A stretch of 22,770 nucleotides of DNA from CAXSDR01 sp964236445 (GCA_964236445.1 CAXSDR010000058.1:1-22770), one strand, 5' to 3'; shown: positions 6,531 through 15,411, counted from the stretch's first letter. Notes: generated from the letters alone by a model not told the origin. A program made the numbers and translations.

Positions 6531-7682
6531 GTGGGGGCGGTGCTCATCCCGGCGTGGGCGGTGCTCGGTATCGCCGGCATCGTCGCGGTGGCGACGGGCT
6601 GGCTGCCGCAGGACCAGGCCCGCGACGTGGCCCTGTCCCGAGGCGGCCCGGTGCTCGGGTTCCTCGTGGCCATCACCGTGCTGGCCGAGCTGTCCGACCG
6701 CGCAGGCGTCTTCGACGCCGCAGCACGTGGGTGTGCGCGTCTCGCGCGTGGGTCGGTCATCGGGCTTTTCCTGCTCATCGCTGCCCTGGGAACCTTGGTT
6801 ACGATCGGCATGAGTCTCGACACGACGGCGGTGCTGCTCACGCCTGTCGTGCTCACCATCACCGAGCGGCTCGGCCTCAGGCCACTGCCGTTCGCCCTGC
6901 TCGCGGTGTGGCTCGCCAACACCGCGAGCCTGCTGCTGCCCGTCTCGAACCTGACGAACCTGCTTGCTGTCCAGCGGCTGGGGCTCGACGCCCCGCACTT
7001 CGCGTGGCGCATGGCGCTACCCGAGCTCGCCGCGGTGGTCGTCACCGTCGCCTACCTCGGCCTCCTACACGGACGCGATCTGCGCGGTCGCTACGAGATG
7101 CCTGCAGCCGGGCCCCGCGCGGACCGGCTGCTGTTCAGCGTCTGTGCCGTCGCCTGCTGCGCACTAGCGCCCGGTGTGCTCGCCGGGGCACCGCCGTGGG
7201 CCGTCGCGACACCCTGTGCGCTCGCCGCGGTTCTCGCCTTCGCCGTACGCCGACGGCACGAGCTGTGTTTCTCCTTGGTTCCGTGGCGGTTGGTGATCCT
7301 GACGGAGGGGCTGTTCCTGACGGTGTCCTCCCTCGCCGCGCACGGGCTGACCGACCTCCTGCGACGGTTGGTCGGCGACTCCGTTCTGCAGACGACGGTG
7401 GTCTCGGCGGTCGCGAGCAACGGCGTCAACAACCTGCCTGCCTACCTCGCGGTGGAGCCTGCGGTGGGTCCTGGGCGCGACGACCAGCTGCTCGGCGTAC
7501 TCCTCGGGACCAACGGTGGACCGCTGGTGCTCCTCTGGGGTTCACTCGCGACGCTGCTGTGGCGCGAGCGGTGTCTCGCGCGTGGCCTCGTGATCAGCCC
7601 CGTCCGCTTCGCACTGGTGGGGCTCGGTGGAGTGCCGCTGGTGCTCCTCTCGAGCTGGCTCGCGCTGAGGACGACGGCGTGA
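6531..7682 (+). CDS. ArsB/SLC13-type permease (ion-transporter superfamily)
   Basis: This is an integral membrane protein of 383 aa with about ten to eleven hydrophobic segments. Two halves carry the paired motifs of this superfamily: SNLTN at 139-143 and SNGVNN at 296-301, the latter followed by GTNGGP at 326-331. These lie in the broken helices that bind substrate and coupling ion in SLC13/ArsB/NhaD-like carriers. MSLDTTAVLLTPVVL near residue 94 is also typical. The substrate is not deducible; arsenite, dicarboxylates or other anions are all possible, and there are no ars genes nearby. The GTG start follows the TGA of the GH3 remnant without a gap, and an AGGG inside the end of that frame sits 7 nt upstream, so translation is probably coupled. 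An oxygenase gene follows in the same direction. Confidence 0.85.
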   Translation: MGAVLIPAWAVLGIAGIVAVATGWLPQDQARDVALSRGGPVLGFLVAITVLAELSDRAGVFDAAARGCARLARGSVIGLFLLIAALGTLVTIGMSLDTTAVLLTPVVLTITERLGLRPLPFALLAVWLANTASLLLPVSNLTNLLAVQRLGLDAPHFAWRMALPELAAVVVTVAYLGLLHGRDLRGRYEMPAAGPRADRLLFSVCAVACCALAPGVLAGAPPWAVATPCALAAVLAFAVRRRHELCFSLVPWRLVILTEGLFLTVSSLAAHGLTDLLRRLVGDSVLQTTVVSAVASNGVNNLPAYLAVEPAVGPGRDDQLLGVLLGTNGGPLVLLWGSLATLLWRERCLARGLVISPVRFALVGLGGVPLVLLSSWLALRTTA

Positions 7683-7769
7683 CCTGGCTGTGTGTTTACG
7701 AAGCCGAAACCCGCATCGGGCGGTGGCGACCTACGGTGCTGGGAGCCGGCTGTCCTGAGGGGGCTCGTG

Positions 7770-8777
7770 GTGTTCACCGTTCCGGTCGTCGACATCACCG
7801 CCTATGTCAGGGACGGCGATGCAGCACAGCGACATCGGGTCGCCGAAGCGATGGACGATGCCTGCCGCTCCGTCGGCTTCGTGCAGATCGTGGGCCATGC
7901 GATCGCGCCGCGGGTGACCGACGCGCTGGCCCAGGCGATGGACGACCTGTTCGGTCTGCCGCTCGAGGTCAAGAAGTCCTATCGGGGGAAGCCGACCGTC
8001 AACCGGGGCTACACCGCACCCGTGTCGGAGTCGCTCAGCCTCAGTCTGGGGGTCGAGTCGGCGACATGCATGAACGACTTCTTCGAGGCCTTCAACATCG
8101 GCCGGCCGGCATCGGCGTTCCCGACGCTCACGCTGCCCCATGACGACTACGCCGAGAACGTGTGGCCGACGCAGCTGCCCGACTTCGAGAGTGCCGTGTC
8201 CGCCTACTTCGACGAGGCGTCGCGGGTGGCCCGCACGCTGACGGCGGTCTTCGCCGACGCCCTCGGACTCGAGCGTGGTTTCTTCGACCGGTTCACCGAC
8301 CACTCCGTCGATGTGATGCGCATGAACAACTACGCACTGCCGCCCGGAACCGTCGATCTCGACGCAGACCTCACCGGCATGGGCGAGCACACCGACTACG
8401 GCATCGTGACGGTGCTGTGGGCCGACCGTGTGCCGGGTCTGCAGGTGCTCGGCCACGACGGCTCCTGGCACGACGTGGAGCCGCTCGAGAGCGCACTGCT
8501 GATGAACCTCGGCGACCTCACCGCACGATGGACGAACGAGCGTTGGCTCTCGACGCTTCACCGGGTGAAACCGCCCGTGGTCGACGGGACGATCGAGCGT
8601 CGTCGCTCCGCTGCGTTTTTCCACGACGGCAACATCGACGCCGTGGTGGCGGCGCTCCCCAGCTGCATCGGGGTTGGGGCCGAGCCGATCTATCCGCCGG
8701 TCACCGTCGCCGAGCATCTCGCCGCGAAGCTCGCGGGCTCACGCGCGGGCACCCCCCGACACGGCCGCGTCACGTGA
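7770..8777 (+). CDS. Isopenicillin-N-synthase-like 2-oxoglutarate/Fe(II) oxygenase
   Basis: The protein has about 335 aa. The N-terminal DIOX_N region begins VPVVDITAYV, followed by CRSVGFVQIVGHAI. The jelly-roll core supplies the iron ligands H207 and D209 (GEHTDYG) and H264 (STLHRVKPP), and the RxS pair R278/S280 that binds the 2-oxoglutarate carboxylate. YALPP and LLMNLGDL are also standard. Such enzymes hydroxylate, desaturate or cyclise small molecules; the substrate here is unknown, and the clean RxS suggests 2-oxoglutarate is the cosubstrate. Two adjacent GTG codons (7767, 7770) follow GAGGGGG at 7757-7763; 7770 has the better spacing, and both match where homologues start. A longer frame from 7692 adds low-complexity residues and is unlikely. 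Confidence 0.88.
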   Translation: MFTVPVVDITAYVRDGDAAQRHRVAEAMDDACRSVGFVQIVGHAIAPRVTDALAQAMDDLFGLPLEVKKSYRGKPTVNRGYTAPVSESLSLSLGVESATCMNDFFEAFNIGRPASAFPTLTLPHDDYAENVWPTQLPDFESAVSAYFDEASRVARTLTAVFADALGLERGFFDRFTDHSVDVMRMNNYALPPGTVDLDADLTGMGEHTDYGIVTVLWADRVPGLQVLGHDGSWHDVEPLESALLMNLGDLTARWTNERWLSTLHRVKPPVVDGTIERRRSAAFFHDGNIDAVVAALPSCIGVGAEPIYPPVTVAEHLAAKLAGSRAGTPRHGRVT

Positions 8778-8857
8778 GGCGGCTCGCGTGCTGGCCGCGC
8801 TCGGCCGCTGAGTGCCGCCGACGCCGCTGAGTCTGCGCCGGCGTCAACGGCAATAGC

Positions 8858-8863
8858 TAGGGT
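8858..8863 (+). promoter_or_regulatory. Candidate -10 box TAGGGT of a leaderless promoter (SDR gene)
   Basis: TAGGGT ends exactly 7 nt before the ATG at 8871. In actinobacteria a TANNNT -10 box about 7 nt ahead of the start codon places the transcription start at or next to the ATG. The same arrangement recurs before sbcD and the HAD gene. No convincing -35 box is visible. The overlapping TAGCTA at 8854-8859 is an alternative. Confidence 0.5.
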
Positions 8864-8870
8864 GGGCGCC

Positions 8871-9611
8871 ATGGCGACAGCGGTGGTGACCGGTGCGAGC
8901 AGCGGGATCGGGGCGGCCACGGCAGCACATCTGGCGCGAGACGGATTCGATGTCGTGCTCGCGGCGCGTCGTGCCGAGCGCCTCGCGGCCGTTGCGGCAG
9001 GCATCGGTCCCCGCGCACGGTTCGCCGTCACCGACGTGACCGACGCCGCGTCTGTCGCCGCCCTCGCCGCCACTGTCGACAGCTGCGAGGTGCTGGTCTG
9101 CAACGCCGGCGGCGCCCTGGGCCTGAGTTCCGTCGAGACCTTCGACGAGGAGCACTGGCGTTGGATGTATGAAGCCAACGTGCTGGGTGTGGGCCGCACC
9201 GTACGCGCGTTCCTGCCCGCCCTGCGACGTTCCGGCAACGGTCGCATCGTGGTCGTGACAAGCGTCGCCGGGCACCAGACGTACGTCGGTGGCGCCGGCT
9301 ATACCGCTGCGAAGCATGCAGCAGCGGCCGTCGTCGACACGTTGCGCGTTGAGCTGCTGGGCGAGCCGCTCAGGGTCATCGAGATCGCGCCGGGCATGGT
9401 CGAGACCGAGTTCTCCCTCAGACGGTTCGACGGCGACGAGCAGCGCGCCACGGATGTCTATGCAGGGTTCACGCCGCTGAGTGCCGACGACGTCGCGGAG
9501 TCGATCGTGTGGGCGGTGACGCGGCCGACCCACGTCAGTGTCGCCCGGATGGACATCTATCCCACGGCGCAGGCGAGCGCCCGCGACGTGCACCGCAGCA
9601 CTGGCGACTGA
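8871..9611 (+). CDS. Short-chain dehydrogenase/reductase (SDR)
   Basis: This is a classical SDR of 246 aa. The cofactor motif TGASSGIG is at residues 7-14, NAGG at 78-81, and the catalytic set is S131, Y144 and K148 (YTAAK), with N103 as the likely structural Asn. AARRAERL after the second strand has two arginines, which usually favours NADP(H) over NAD(H). PGMVETEF follows the active site as expected. Many relatives act in amino-acid or sugar-alcohol oxidation (the YdfG-like branch), but the substrate is not certain. I chose the ATG at 8871 over the in-frame GTG at 8862 because the Rossmann motif then begins at the normal distance. Its stop lies one nucleotide from the stop of the convergent glutamate-cysteine ligase gene, with no terminator between them. 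Confidence 0.9.
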   Translation: MATAVVTGASSGIGAATAAHLARDGFDVVLAARRAERLAAVAAGIGPRARFAVTDVTDAASVAALAATVDSCEVLVCNAGGALGLSSVETFDEEHWRWMYEANVLGVGRTVRAFLPALRRSGNGRIVVVTSVAGHQTYVGGAGYTAAKHAAAAVVDTLRVELLGEPLRVIEIAPGMVETEFSLRRFDGDEQRATDVYAGFTPLSADDVAESIVWAVTRPTHVSVARMDIYPTAQASARDVHRSTGD

Positions 9612-9612
9612 G

Positions 9613-11100
9613 TCAGCCGTTGGGCCACGTGTGCACCGGCGCGTTGCTGTGCATCAGGTCCACGTAGGTCGCGAGCATCGACCGAAGTGCGGTTCGGCGG
9701 TCCGTCGCACCCGAGCGCAGCTCGTGCTCATATTGCTCCACCTGCCAGGTGGCACCGTTGCGACGGCTGACGCAGCGCCCTTCGATGACACCGAGGAGTC
9801 GACCGGCCGTCGCCTCATCGACACCCCGCCGCGACAGGCCTTCCGCAGCAAGAGGCAGCAGCCGGTCGAGCACTAGCTCGGCCGCCGGGACGTCTCCCCG
9901 TCCCGGCCAGCGCAACTGGGCCAGAATGCCGTCGCGTGCACCACGATTCAGGTTTTCCTCTGCTGCCGCGAAGGTGAGCCGGCTCCAGATCGGCCTTTCT
10001 TCGTTGGCGAGAACCTCGACGAGGCCGTAGTAGAAGGCTGCGTTCGCCAGCACGTCCAGAACCGTCGGGCCCGCGGGCAGGACGCGGTTTTCTACGCGCA
10101 CGTGCGGGCGTCCGTCGACGACGTCATAGACGGGGCGGTTCCAGCGATAGATCGTGCCGTTGTGCAGCCGCAGCTCCCCCAGGTCGGGAGTGCCACCAGC
10201 GGCGAAGGTGGCAGCCGGGTCCTCGTCGTCGCAGATCGGCAGTAGCGAGGGGAAGTAGCGCAGGTTCTCCTCGAAGAGATCGAAGATGGACGTGATCCAG
10301 CGCTCTCCGAACCAGACCCGGGGGCGTACGCCCTGCGCCTTCAGCTCCTCGCTACGCGTGTCGGTCGCCTGTTGGAACAACGCTATGCGGGTCTCACGCC
10401 AGAGCTGGCGACCGAAAAGCATGGGCGAGTTGGCCCCGATCGCCAGCTGGACGCCGGCGACTGCTTGCGAGGCGTTCCACCACGCTGCGAACCCGTCAGG
10501 AGCGACCTGCTGATGCAGCTGCACGCTGGTGCAGGCTGCTTCCGGGGCGATCGTGTCGGAACGCGTCTGCAGTCGTTCCACCCCCGTGATGTCGAGCTCG
10601 AGATCCTCCCCTCGTGCGGCGAAGATCTGCTCGTCCAGCAGCGCATAGCGCGGGCTGGCGGAGATCGCCGCTGCGTTCAGGTGATCTTCGGTGAGCGTCG
10701 GCAGGATGCCCACCATGACGATGCGCGCGCCGGCGGCCCTGGCTCGCTCATCCGCGCGATCGAGCACCTCCCGCAACCGCGCCTCGAGACCGGAGAGCGC
10801 ATCGCCGGCGATGCTGCAAGGGTCGACGTTGATCTCGATGTTCCAGCGACCGAGCTCGGTCTGGAACGAGGGGTCCGCGATGGAGGCGAGCACCTCTGCA
10901 TTGCGCATGGCGGGGTCGCCTGCCTCGTCAACGAGGTTGAGCTCGACCTCGAGCCCGATGAGTCCCTCGGCTCCAGGCCCCTCGTCGAACGTCGCGTCGG
11001 TGAGCATGTGCTCGAGCACGTCGAGGCACGCGCGAACCTTGCGCCGGAAGCGGTCCCGGTCATTGCGCGTGAAGGTGCGCCGTTGCACCTGCTGTCCCAT
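9613..11100 (-). CDS. Glutamate-cysteine ligase, GCS2 family
   Basis: The product of 495 aa belongs to the GCS2 (COG2170) family of ATP-dependent carboxylate-amine ligases. Diagnostic stretches are IGLEVELNLVD (48-58), TELGRWNIEINVDP (81-94), CTSVQLHQQV, then FGRQLWRETRIALF, the GTIYRWNRPVYD region and HVRVENRVLPAGPT. The glutamates in GLEVEL and NIEIN are expected to bind Mg-ATP and glutamate. The predicted reaction joins glutamate and cysteine through the gamma-carboxyl, but family members in mycothiol-producing actinobacteria need not feed glutathione synthesis, and no glutathione synthetase is nearby. The protein is longer than YbdK-type members (about 370 aa), with an extended C-terminus. 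The ATG at 11100 is the only good start. The gene is divergent from sbcD. Confidence 0.88.
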   Translation of the reverse strand: MGQQVQRRTFTRNDRDRFRRKVRACLDVLEHMLTDATFDEGPGAEGLIGLEVELNLVDEAGDPAMRNAEVLASIADPSFQTELGRWNIEINVDPCSIAGDALSGLEARLREVLDRADERARAAGARIVMVGILPTLTEDHLNAAAISASPRYALLDEQIFAARGEDLELDITGVERLQTRSDTIAPEAACTSVQLHQQVAPDGFAAWWNASQAVAGVQLAIGANSPMLFGRQLWRETRIALFQQATDTRSEELKAQGVRPRVWFGERWITSIFDLFEENLRYFPSLLPICDDEDPAATFAAGGTPDLGELRLHNGTIYRWNRPVYDVVDGRPHVRVENRVLPAGPTVLDVLANAAFYYGLVEVLANEERPIWSRLTFAAAEENLNRGARDGILAQLRWPGRGDVPAAELVLDRLLPLAAEGLSRRGVDEATAGRLLGVIEGRCVSRRNGATWQVEQYEHELRSGATDRRTALRSMLATYVDLMHSNAPVHTWPNG

Positions 11101-11173
11101 GCCTGCACGGTTCCCAGACGGTCACGCGGCTATCCCCCCGGCGTGCCGGACTCATTCTGTCGGTGGCGGCGCC

Positions 11174-11179
11174 TAGCGT
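11174..11179 (+). promoter_or_regulatory. Candidate -10 box TAGCGT of a leaderless promoter (sbcD)
   Basis: TAGCGT ends 7 nt before the GTG at 11187, the same distance as at the SDR and HAD genes. This supports 11187 as the sbcD start and a leaderless or nearly leaderless mRNA. The interval of about 85 bp to the divergent ligase gene must hold both promoters. Confidence 0.5.
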
Positions 11180-11186
11180 CAGTGAC

Positions 11187-12386
11187 GTGCGACTGCTCCA
11201 CACCTCTGACTGGCACCTCGGGCGATCCTTTCACCGCGAGGGGATGCTCGACGCCCAAGCGACTTTCATCGACTTCCTCGTCGGCGTCGTGCGCGCTGAG
11301 CACATCGACGTCGTGCTCGTCGCAGGTGACATCTACGACCGCGCACTGCCTCCGGTCGATGCCGTGCGCCTCTGCTCGCAGGCGCTGCGGCGACTGGTCG
11401 ACGCGGGCGCGCGCGTGGTGCTCCTCAGTGGCAACCACGACTCTTCGAGCCGGTTGGGATTCGGTGCCGAGCTCTTCGACGCGGTCGGGCTCCACGTCCG
11501 GACCGACCCGCAGGCGGTCGCAGATCCGGTCGTGGTGACCGACCGGAGCGGGCAGGACGTGGCCATCTATCCCCTGCCCTATCTCGAGCCTGATGCGGTC
11601 GGGCCGTTGCTCGGCTGCTCCGAGCGTGGCCATGCGGCCGTGCTCGCCGAGGCGCTGCGCCGGGTGCGGGCCGACCTGGCGAGCCGCCCCTCCGGCACCC
11701 GCAGCGTCCTCGCCGCGCATGCGTTCGTCTCGGGTGCCGAGGGCTCCGACAGCGAGCGTGACATCAGCGTCGGCGGGGCCAGCGTCGTCCCCGCAAGCCT
11801 GTTCGACGGCCTCGACTACGTCGCCCTCGGGCATCTGCACGGAGCGCAGGCGGTCCGCCGCTCCGTGCTCTACAGCGGATCCCCGCTCGCCTACTCCTTC
11901 TCCGAGCAGCACCATGCCAAGTCGGTGACGATCGTCGACCTCGAGCCGGGCGCGCGGGCGCGATGGACGCGGATCCCCTGCCCGGTCCCGCGGCCTCTTG
12001 CGACGGTCCGGGGCCGACTGTCGGACCTCCTCACGGACGCGGTCCACGACGCGGTCCGCGACTCCTACCTGCAGGTCGTGCTGACGGACGCGGAGCGCCC
12101 CCGCGAGCCGATGGAGCGGCTGCGCACCAGGTTCGGGCACGTGCTGGTGCTGCGCATGGAGCCCGCGGGTGGCCTCGTGGGACCGAGCCGGTCCTATGCC
12201 GAGCGCGTCAGCGGGCTCGGCGACCTCGACATCGCCACGGGCTTCGTCGCCCACGTGCGGGGAAGCGCGGCCACGCCAGCGGAGGCGCAGCTGTTGCGGT
12301 CCGCGTTCGAGACGTCGCGCCGCGCCGGCCAGGACGAGACGCCGGCCGGCTCCGCGCGGCACGACCGCTGCGGTTCGGTGGTCTGA
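11187..12386 (+). CDS. sbcD: SbcCD nuclease subunit D (Mre11-like)
   Basis: SbcD is the calcineurin-like phosphoesterase nuclease of the SbcCD complex, which opens hairpins and trims protein-blocked DNA ends. At about 399 aa it has the normal length. Metal-site motifs appear in order: HTSDWHLG near the N-terminus, VAGDIYDRALPP, LSGNHDS, AAHAFVSG and GHLHG. The C-terminal part is the capping and SbcC-contacting region. GTG at 11187 is preferred to 11163 because SbcD proteins begin directly with xRxLHTSDWHLG and because a TAGCGT hexamer sits 7 nt upstream. The stop at 12384-12386 is followed after one base by the sbcC start, so the subunits are made together from one transcript. No truncation or missing ligand is seen. 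Confidence 0.95.
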   Translation: MRLLHTSDWHLGRSFHREGMLDAQATFIDFLVGVVRAEHIDVVLVAGDIYDRALPPVDAVRLCSQALRRLVDAGARVVLLSGNHDSSSRLGFGAELFDAVGLHVRTDPQAVADPVVVTDRSGQDVAIYPLPYLEPDAVGPLLGCSERGHAAVLAEALRRVRADLASRPSGTRSVLAAHAFVSGAEGSDSERDISVGGASVVPASLFDGLDYVALGHLHGAQAVRRSVLYSGSPLAYSFSEQHHAKSVTIVDLEPGARARWTRIPCPVPRPLATVRGRLSDLLTDAVHDAVRDSYLQVVLTDAERPREPMERLRTRFGHVLVLRMEPAGGLVGPSRSYAERVSGLGDLDIATGFVAHVRGSAATPAEAQLLRSAFETSRRAGQDETPAGSARHDRCGSVV

Positions 12387-12387
12387 G

Positions 12388-15300
12388 GTGCGCCTGCACC
12401 GGCTCGCCGTGACGGCTTTCGGGCCCTTCGCCGGCACCGAGTCCGTCGACTTCGACGGCCTCGCGACCGCAGGGCTCTATCTGCTGTGCGGGCCCACCGG
12501 TGCCGGGAAGACCAGTGTGCTCGACGCCGTGGTGTTCGCGCTCTACGGCGCGGTCCCCGGCGTGCGCCACGGAGCAGCGCGACTGCGCAGTGACCACGCC
12601 GCAGCAGATGTTCCCACCGAGGTGAGCCTCGAGCTGACGCTTCGCGGCCGGCGCCTGCGCATCGTGCGCCGACCCGGTTGGGAGCGGGCCAAGCGGCGAG
12701 GCGTCGGCACCACCCGCGAGCAACCCTCGGTGCGGGTGGAGCTCGTAGGTGCTGACGGGGCCGCGAGCGTGCTGTCCACGCGCCTGGACGAGGCCGGCCA
12801 ACTGCTGCGTGACGAGCTCGGCATGAATCTCGAGCAGTTCTGCCAGGTCGTGCTCCTCCCCCAGGGCCGCTTCGCGGACTTCCTTCGCGCCGACGCCGAC
12901 TCGCGGCGCACGATCCTCCAGTCGTTGTTCGCCACCGACCGTTTCACCGCGGTCGAGACCGAGCTGGCCGAGCGGCGGCGGGCGTCGGCCCGCGAGGTCG
13001 AGTCGGCCCAGCACGAGCTCTCGCGACTGCTGTCTCGGGTGTCGCAAGCCAGCGGCTCGGCGCACGAGCCGCCGGCAGCGGCTGTGGGTGACGAGTCGGC
13101 GTGTTCGACGTGGGTGCAGGAGCTGGCTGCAGGTGCCCTGCGCGAGGCAGACCGGTGCATCGAACGAGCGGCCGAGGCAGAACGCGCACGAGAGCGTGCC
13201 AGCACGGAGCACGACCTTGTTGCGCTGGCGGCACAGCGCCGAGCCGGGGCGACGGCACTCGCCGCTCGACGCGACGCGCTCGTGGCCGGCGCAACGGGTC
13301 GACGGTCGGCGCAGTCGAGCATGACGCGAGCGCGGCGCGCCGCTGTCCTGCTCTCGCCGCTGCGTGCGGTCGACGACGCGGCGGCCGAGCTGTCGCGCGC
13401 GACGGCAGCTGAGCGGGTCGCGCGCGGCGAGCTGCCGCACGACGTCGCGGAGCTGCCCAGGGCGCTTCTGGCGACGCTCGCCCGTGCCTCACGCGACGAG
13501 GTCGCGGTGCTGGAGGCGCTGCGCCCGCTCGTCGGGCAGGCGCACGAGGCAGATCTCCGGGCAGGTTCGGCGGCCCGCGCGGTGCACCAGCTCCAACAGG
13601 AGCTCAGAGAGCTGTCGCGGCTGCTCACCGAAGTTCCCGATGCCCTGGTCGCGGCTCGATCCGCCCGTGATGCCGCTCGAGACGCGGCATCGCGAACGGC
13701 CTCCACCGCCGCAGCGCTCGCAGGGCTCGAACGACAGGTCGCGCACGCCGGGAGCCGTGATGCTCTCGAGCGACAGCTGGGACCCGCGGCGGCCGAGGCC
13801 GCTGTCGCGCGCGACCGCACGGCGGCGGCCCATGAAGCCTGGCTCGATCTGCGTGAGCGACGCCTCACCGCAATGGCCGCCGAGCTCGCCGGCTCTCTCA
13901 CGACCGGAGCGCCGTGCCCCGTCTGCGGCTCGTGCGAGCACCCGGCGCCCGCCGTCACGTCGTCTGCCGTGACCGCGACCGAGGAGAAGCGGGCGCACGA
14001 GGTCTACGAACGAGCCTGCCAGGAGCAGGTCGAGCGCGAGGCCGTGGTCGCCCGCCTGGCTGAGCAGACAGCAGCCGCCCGCGGGGCCGCTGGTCCGCTG
14101 CCTCTCGCGCAGCTGGACCTCGATCTGGAGCGAGCGCGCGCCGAGCAGGCCGTGCTCATCTCGACGGCGATCCGGTGCGACGACTGTGATGCGCAGGTCG
14201 CGCGGCTCGAGTCGTCGTTGCTGAGCTGCAGCGCGCGTGACCGTGTCGTGCGCCAGGAGCTGACGGCCGCGCTCGCCGAGCTGGGCTCAGCGCAGGAGGC
14301 AAGCACCCTGGCAGCGCGGCGGCTCGGCGAGGCGTGCGGAGACGACGCGACCCTCGATGCGCGCGTCCTTCGGTTGACGACACTGGCCGCCTTCCTCGAG
14401 AGAGCGAGCTGGTGCGCAGAGGCCGCCGAGCGCTGTGCCGCGGCGCATGCGGTGGCGCAGGCAAGCTGTCGAGAAGCGTGCAACGCCGCAGGCTTCGACG
14501 GCCCGGACGCTGCGCGCACCGCAGTGCTGTCGGCGTCGGAGCTGCAGAGCCTCGAGGCGTCCGCGCTCGCCTATGACGCCGAAGTCGCTGTCGTCACCGA
14601 ACGACTTGCTGAGTTCGAGCAGTGCGGCGATTCGCCCGATGACGTGCTGTCGCTCGCTCCTCCCCACGTCGACGAGGCTCGAAGGGCCCTTGCCGAGGCG
14701 ACTTCACAGCTGCGACGCGCCGCCGAGGACACCGCGCTGGCCAAGCACCGCAGCGATGATCTCGCCGCACTGGTGAGCGAGGTCGAGACCCGGAGCGCGG
14801 CCATGCGGCCGTTGCACGAGCAGCATGGCGTCATCGCCTCACTGGCCTCTCTGGCCGAGGGCAGCGGCGACAACTCCCTGCGGATGCGGCTCTCTGCCTA
14901 CGTGCTCGCGGCACGCCTCGAGCAGGTGGCCGAGGCGGCCAGTGAGCGGTTGCTGCGCATGTCGAGCGGTCGCTACGCCCTCGTGCACACCGACGCAGGG
15001 AGCGGCGGCCGGGGCCGGGCAGGACTCGGGCTGCTGGTCACCGACGCCTGGACGGGTCTGTCGCGCGACCCCGCCACGCTCTCCGGGGGCGAGGCATTCT
15101 GTGCGTCTCTCGCGCTTGCCCTCGGGCTGGCTGACGTCGTCTGCGCCGAGGCGGGCGGTGCCGTGATGGAGACGCTCTTCGTCGACGAGGGCTTCGGCAG
15201 CCTCGACGAGGACGCGCTCGAGGACGTCATGGACGTGCTCGACGGTCTGCGCGAGGGCGGCAAGGTCGTCGGCGTCGTGAGCCATGTCGGCGAGCTGCGT

Positions 15301-15411
15301 GCGCGCATTCCCACGCAGCTGCTGATCGCCAAGACGAGAGCGGGCTCACGCATCGAACGGCAGCCAGAAGCGAGCCCGTCGCCGGCGGCAGCGCGCGAGG
15401 CGGCGGCCTAG
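12388..15411 (+). CDS. sbcC: SbcCD ATPase subunit C (Rad50-like SMC protein)
   Basis: SbcC of about 1007 aa powers and positions the SbcD nuclease. The Walker A GPTGAGKTS is at residues 35-43, followed by VVLLPQGRFADFLRA (Q-loop region). Long Arg/Ala/Glu-rich coiled coils follow, interrupted by the zinc-hook CPVC (C510 and C513, with C516 close by) at the apex, where two SbcC molecules dimerise. The C-terminal head has the ABC signature LSGGEAF (898-904) and the Walker B region ETLFVDEGFGSLDEDALEDVMDVLD (from 928). GTG at 12388 is chosen because the canonical RLHRLAVTAFGPFAG opening begins there; longer open frame upstream overlaps sbcD. The 1-nt gap to sbcD indicates translational coupling. 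Everything needed for activity is present. Confidence 0.95.
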   Translation: MRLHRLAVTAFGPFAGTESVDFDGLATAGLYLLCGPTGAGKTSVLDAVVFALYGAVPGVRHGAARLRSDHAAADVPTEVSLELTLRGRRLRIVRRPGWERAKRRGVGTTREQPSVRVELVGADGAASVLSTRLDEAGQLLRDELGMNLEQFCQVVLLPQGRFADFLRADADSRRTILQSLFATDRFTAVETELAERRRASAREVESAQHELSRLLSRVSQASGSAHEPPAAAVGDESACSTWVQELAAGALREADRCIERAAEAERARERASTEHDLVALAAQRRAGATALAARRDALVAGATGRRSAQSSMTRARRAAVLLSPLRAVDDAAAELSRATAAERVARGELPHDVAELPRALLATLARASRDEVAVLEALRPLVGQAHEADLRAGSAARAVHQLQQELRELSRLLTEVPDALVAARSARDAARDAASRTASTAAALAGLERQVAHAGSRDALERQLGPAAAEAAVARDRTAAAHEAWLDLRERRLTAMAAELAGSLTTGAPCPVCGSCEHPAPAVTSSAVTATEEKRAHEVYERACQEQVEREAVVARLAEQTAAARGAAGPLPLAQLDLDLERARAEQAVLISTAIRCDDCDAQVARLESSLLSCSARDRVVRQELTAALAELGSAQEASTLAARRLGEACGDDATLDARVLRLTTLAAFLERASWCAEAAERCAAAHAVAQASCREACNAAGFDGPDAARTAVLSASELQSLEASALAYDAEVAVVTERLAEFEQCGDSPDDVLSLAPPHVDEARRALAEATSQLRRAAEDTALAKHRSDDLAALVSEVETRSAAMRPLHEQHGVIASLASLAEGSGDNSLRMRLSAYVLAARLEQVAEAASERLLRMSSGRYALVHTDAGSGGRGRAGLGLLVTDAWTGLSRDPATLSGGEAFCASLALALGLADVVCAEAGGAVMETLFVDEGFGSLDEDALEDVMDVLDGLREGGKVVGVVSHVGELRARIPTQLLIAKTRAGSRIERQPEASPSPAAAREAAA

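Noticed and set aside
7692..7769. N-terminal extension of the oxygenase from an ATG at 7692
   Set aside because: The added residues are not family-like, whereas GAGGGGG precedes GTG codons at 7767/7770 where homologues begin.
9609..9615. Terminator between the convergent SDR and ligase genes
   Set aside because: Their stop codons are separated by one base and no hairpin is visible at the junction.
12543..13958. Long minus-strand open frame inside sbcC, and similar long antisense frames in gcvP and the ligase gene
   Set aside because: High GC creates long antisense frames; these translations are low-complexity and the sense strand has full motif support.
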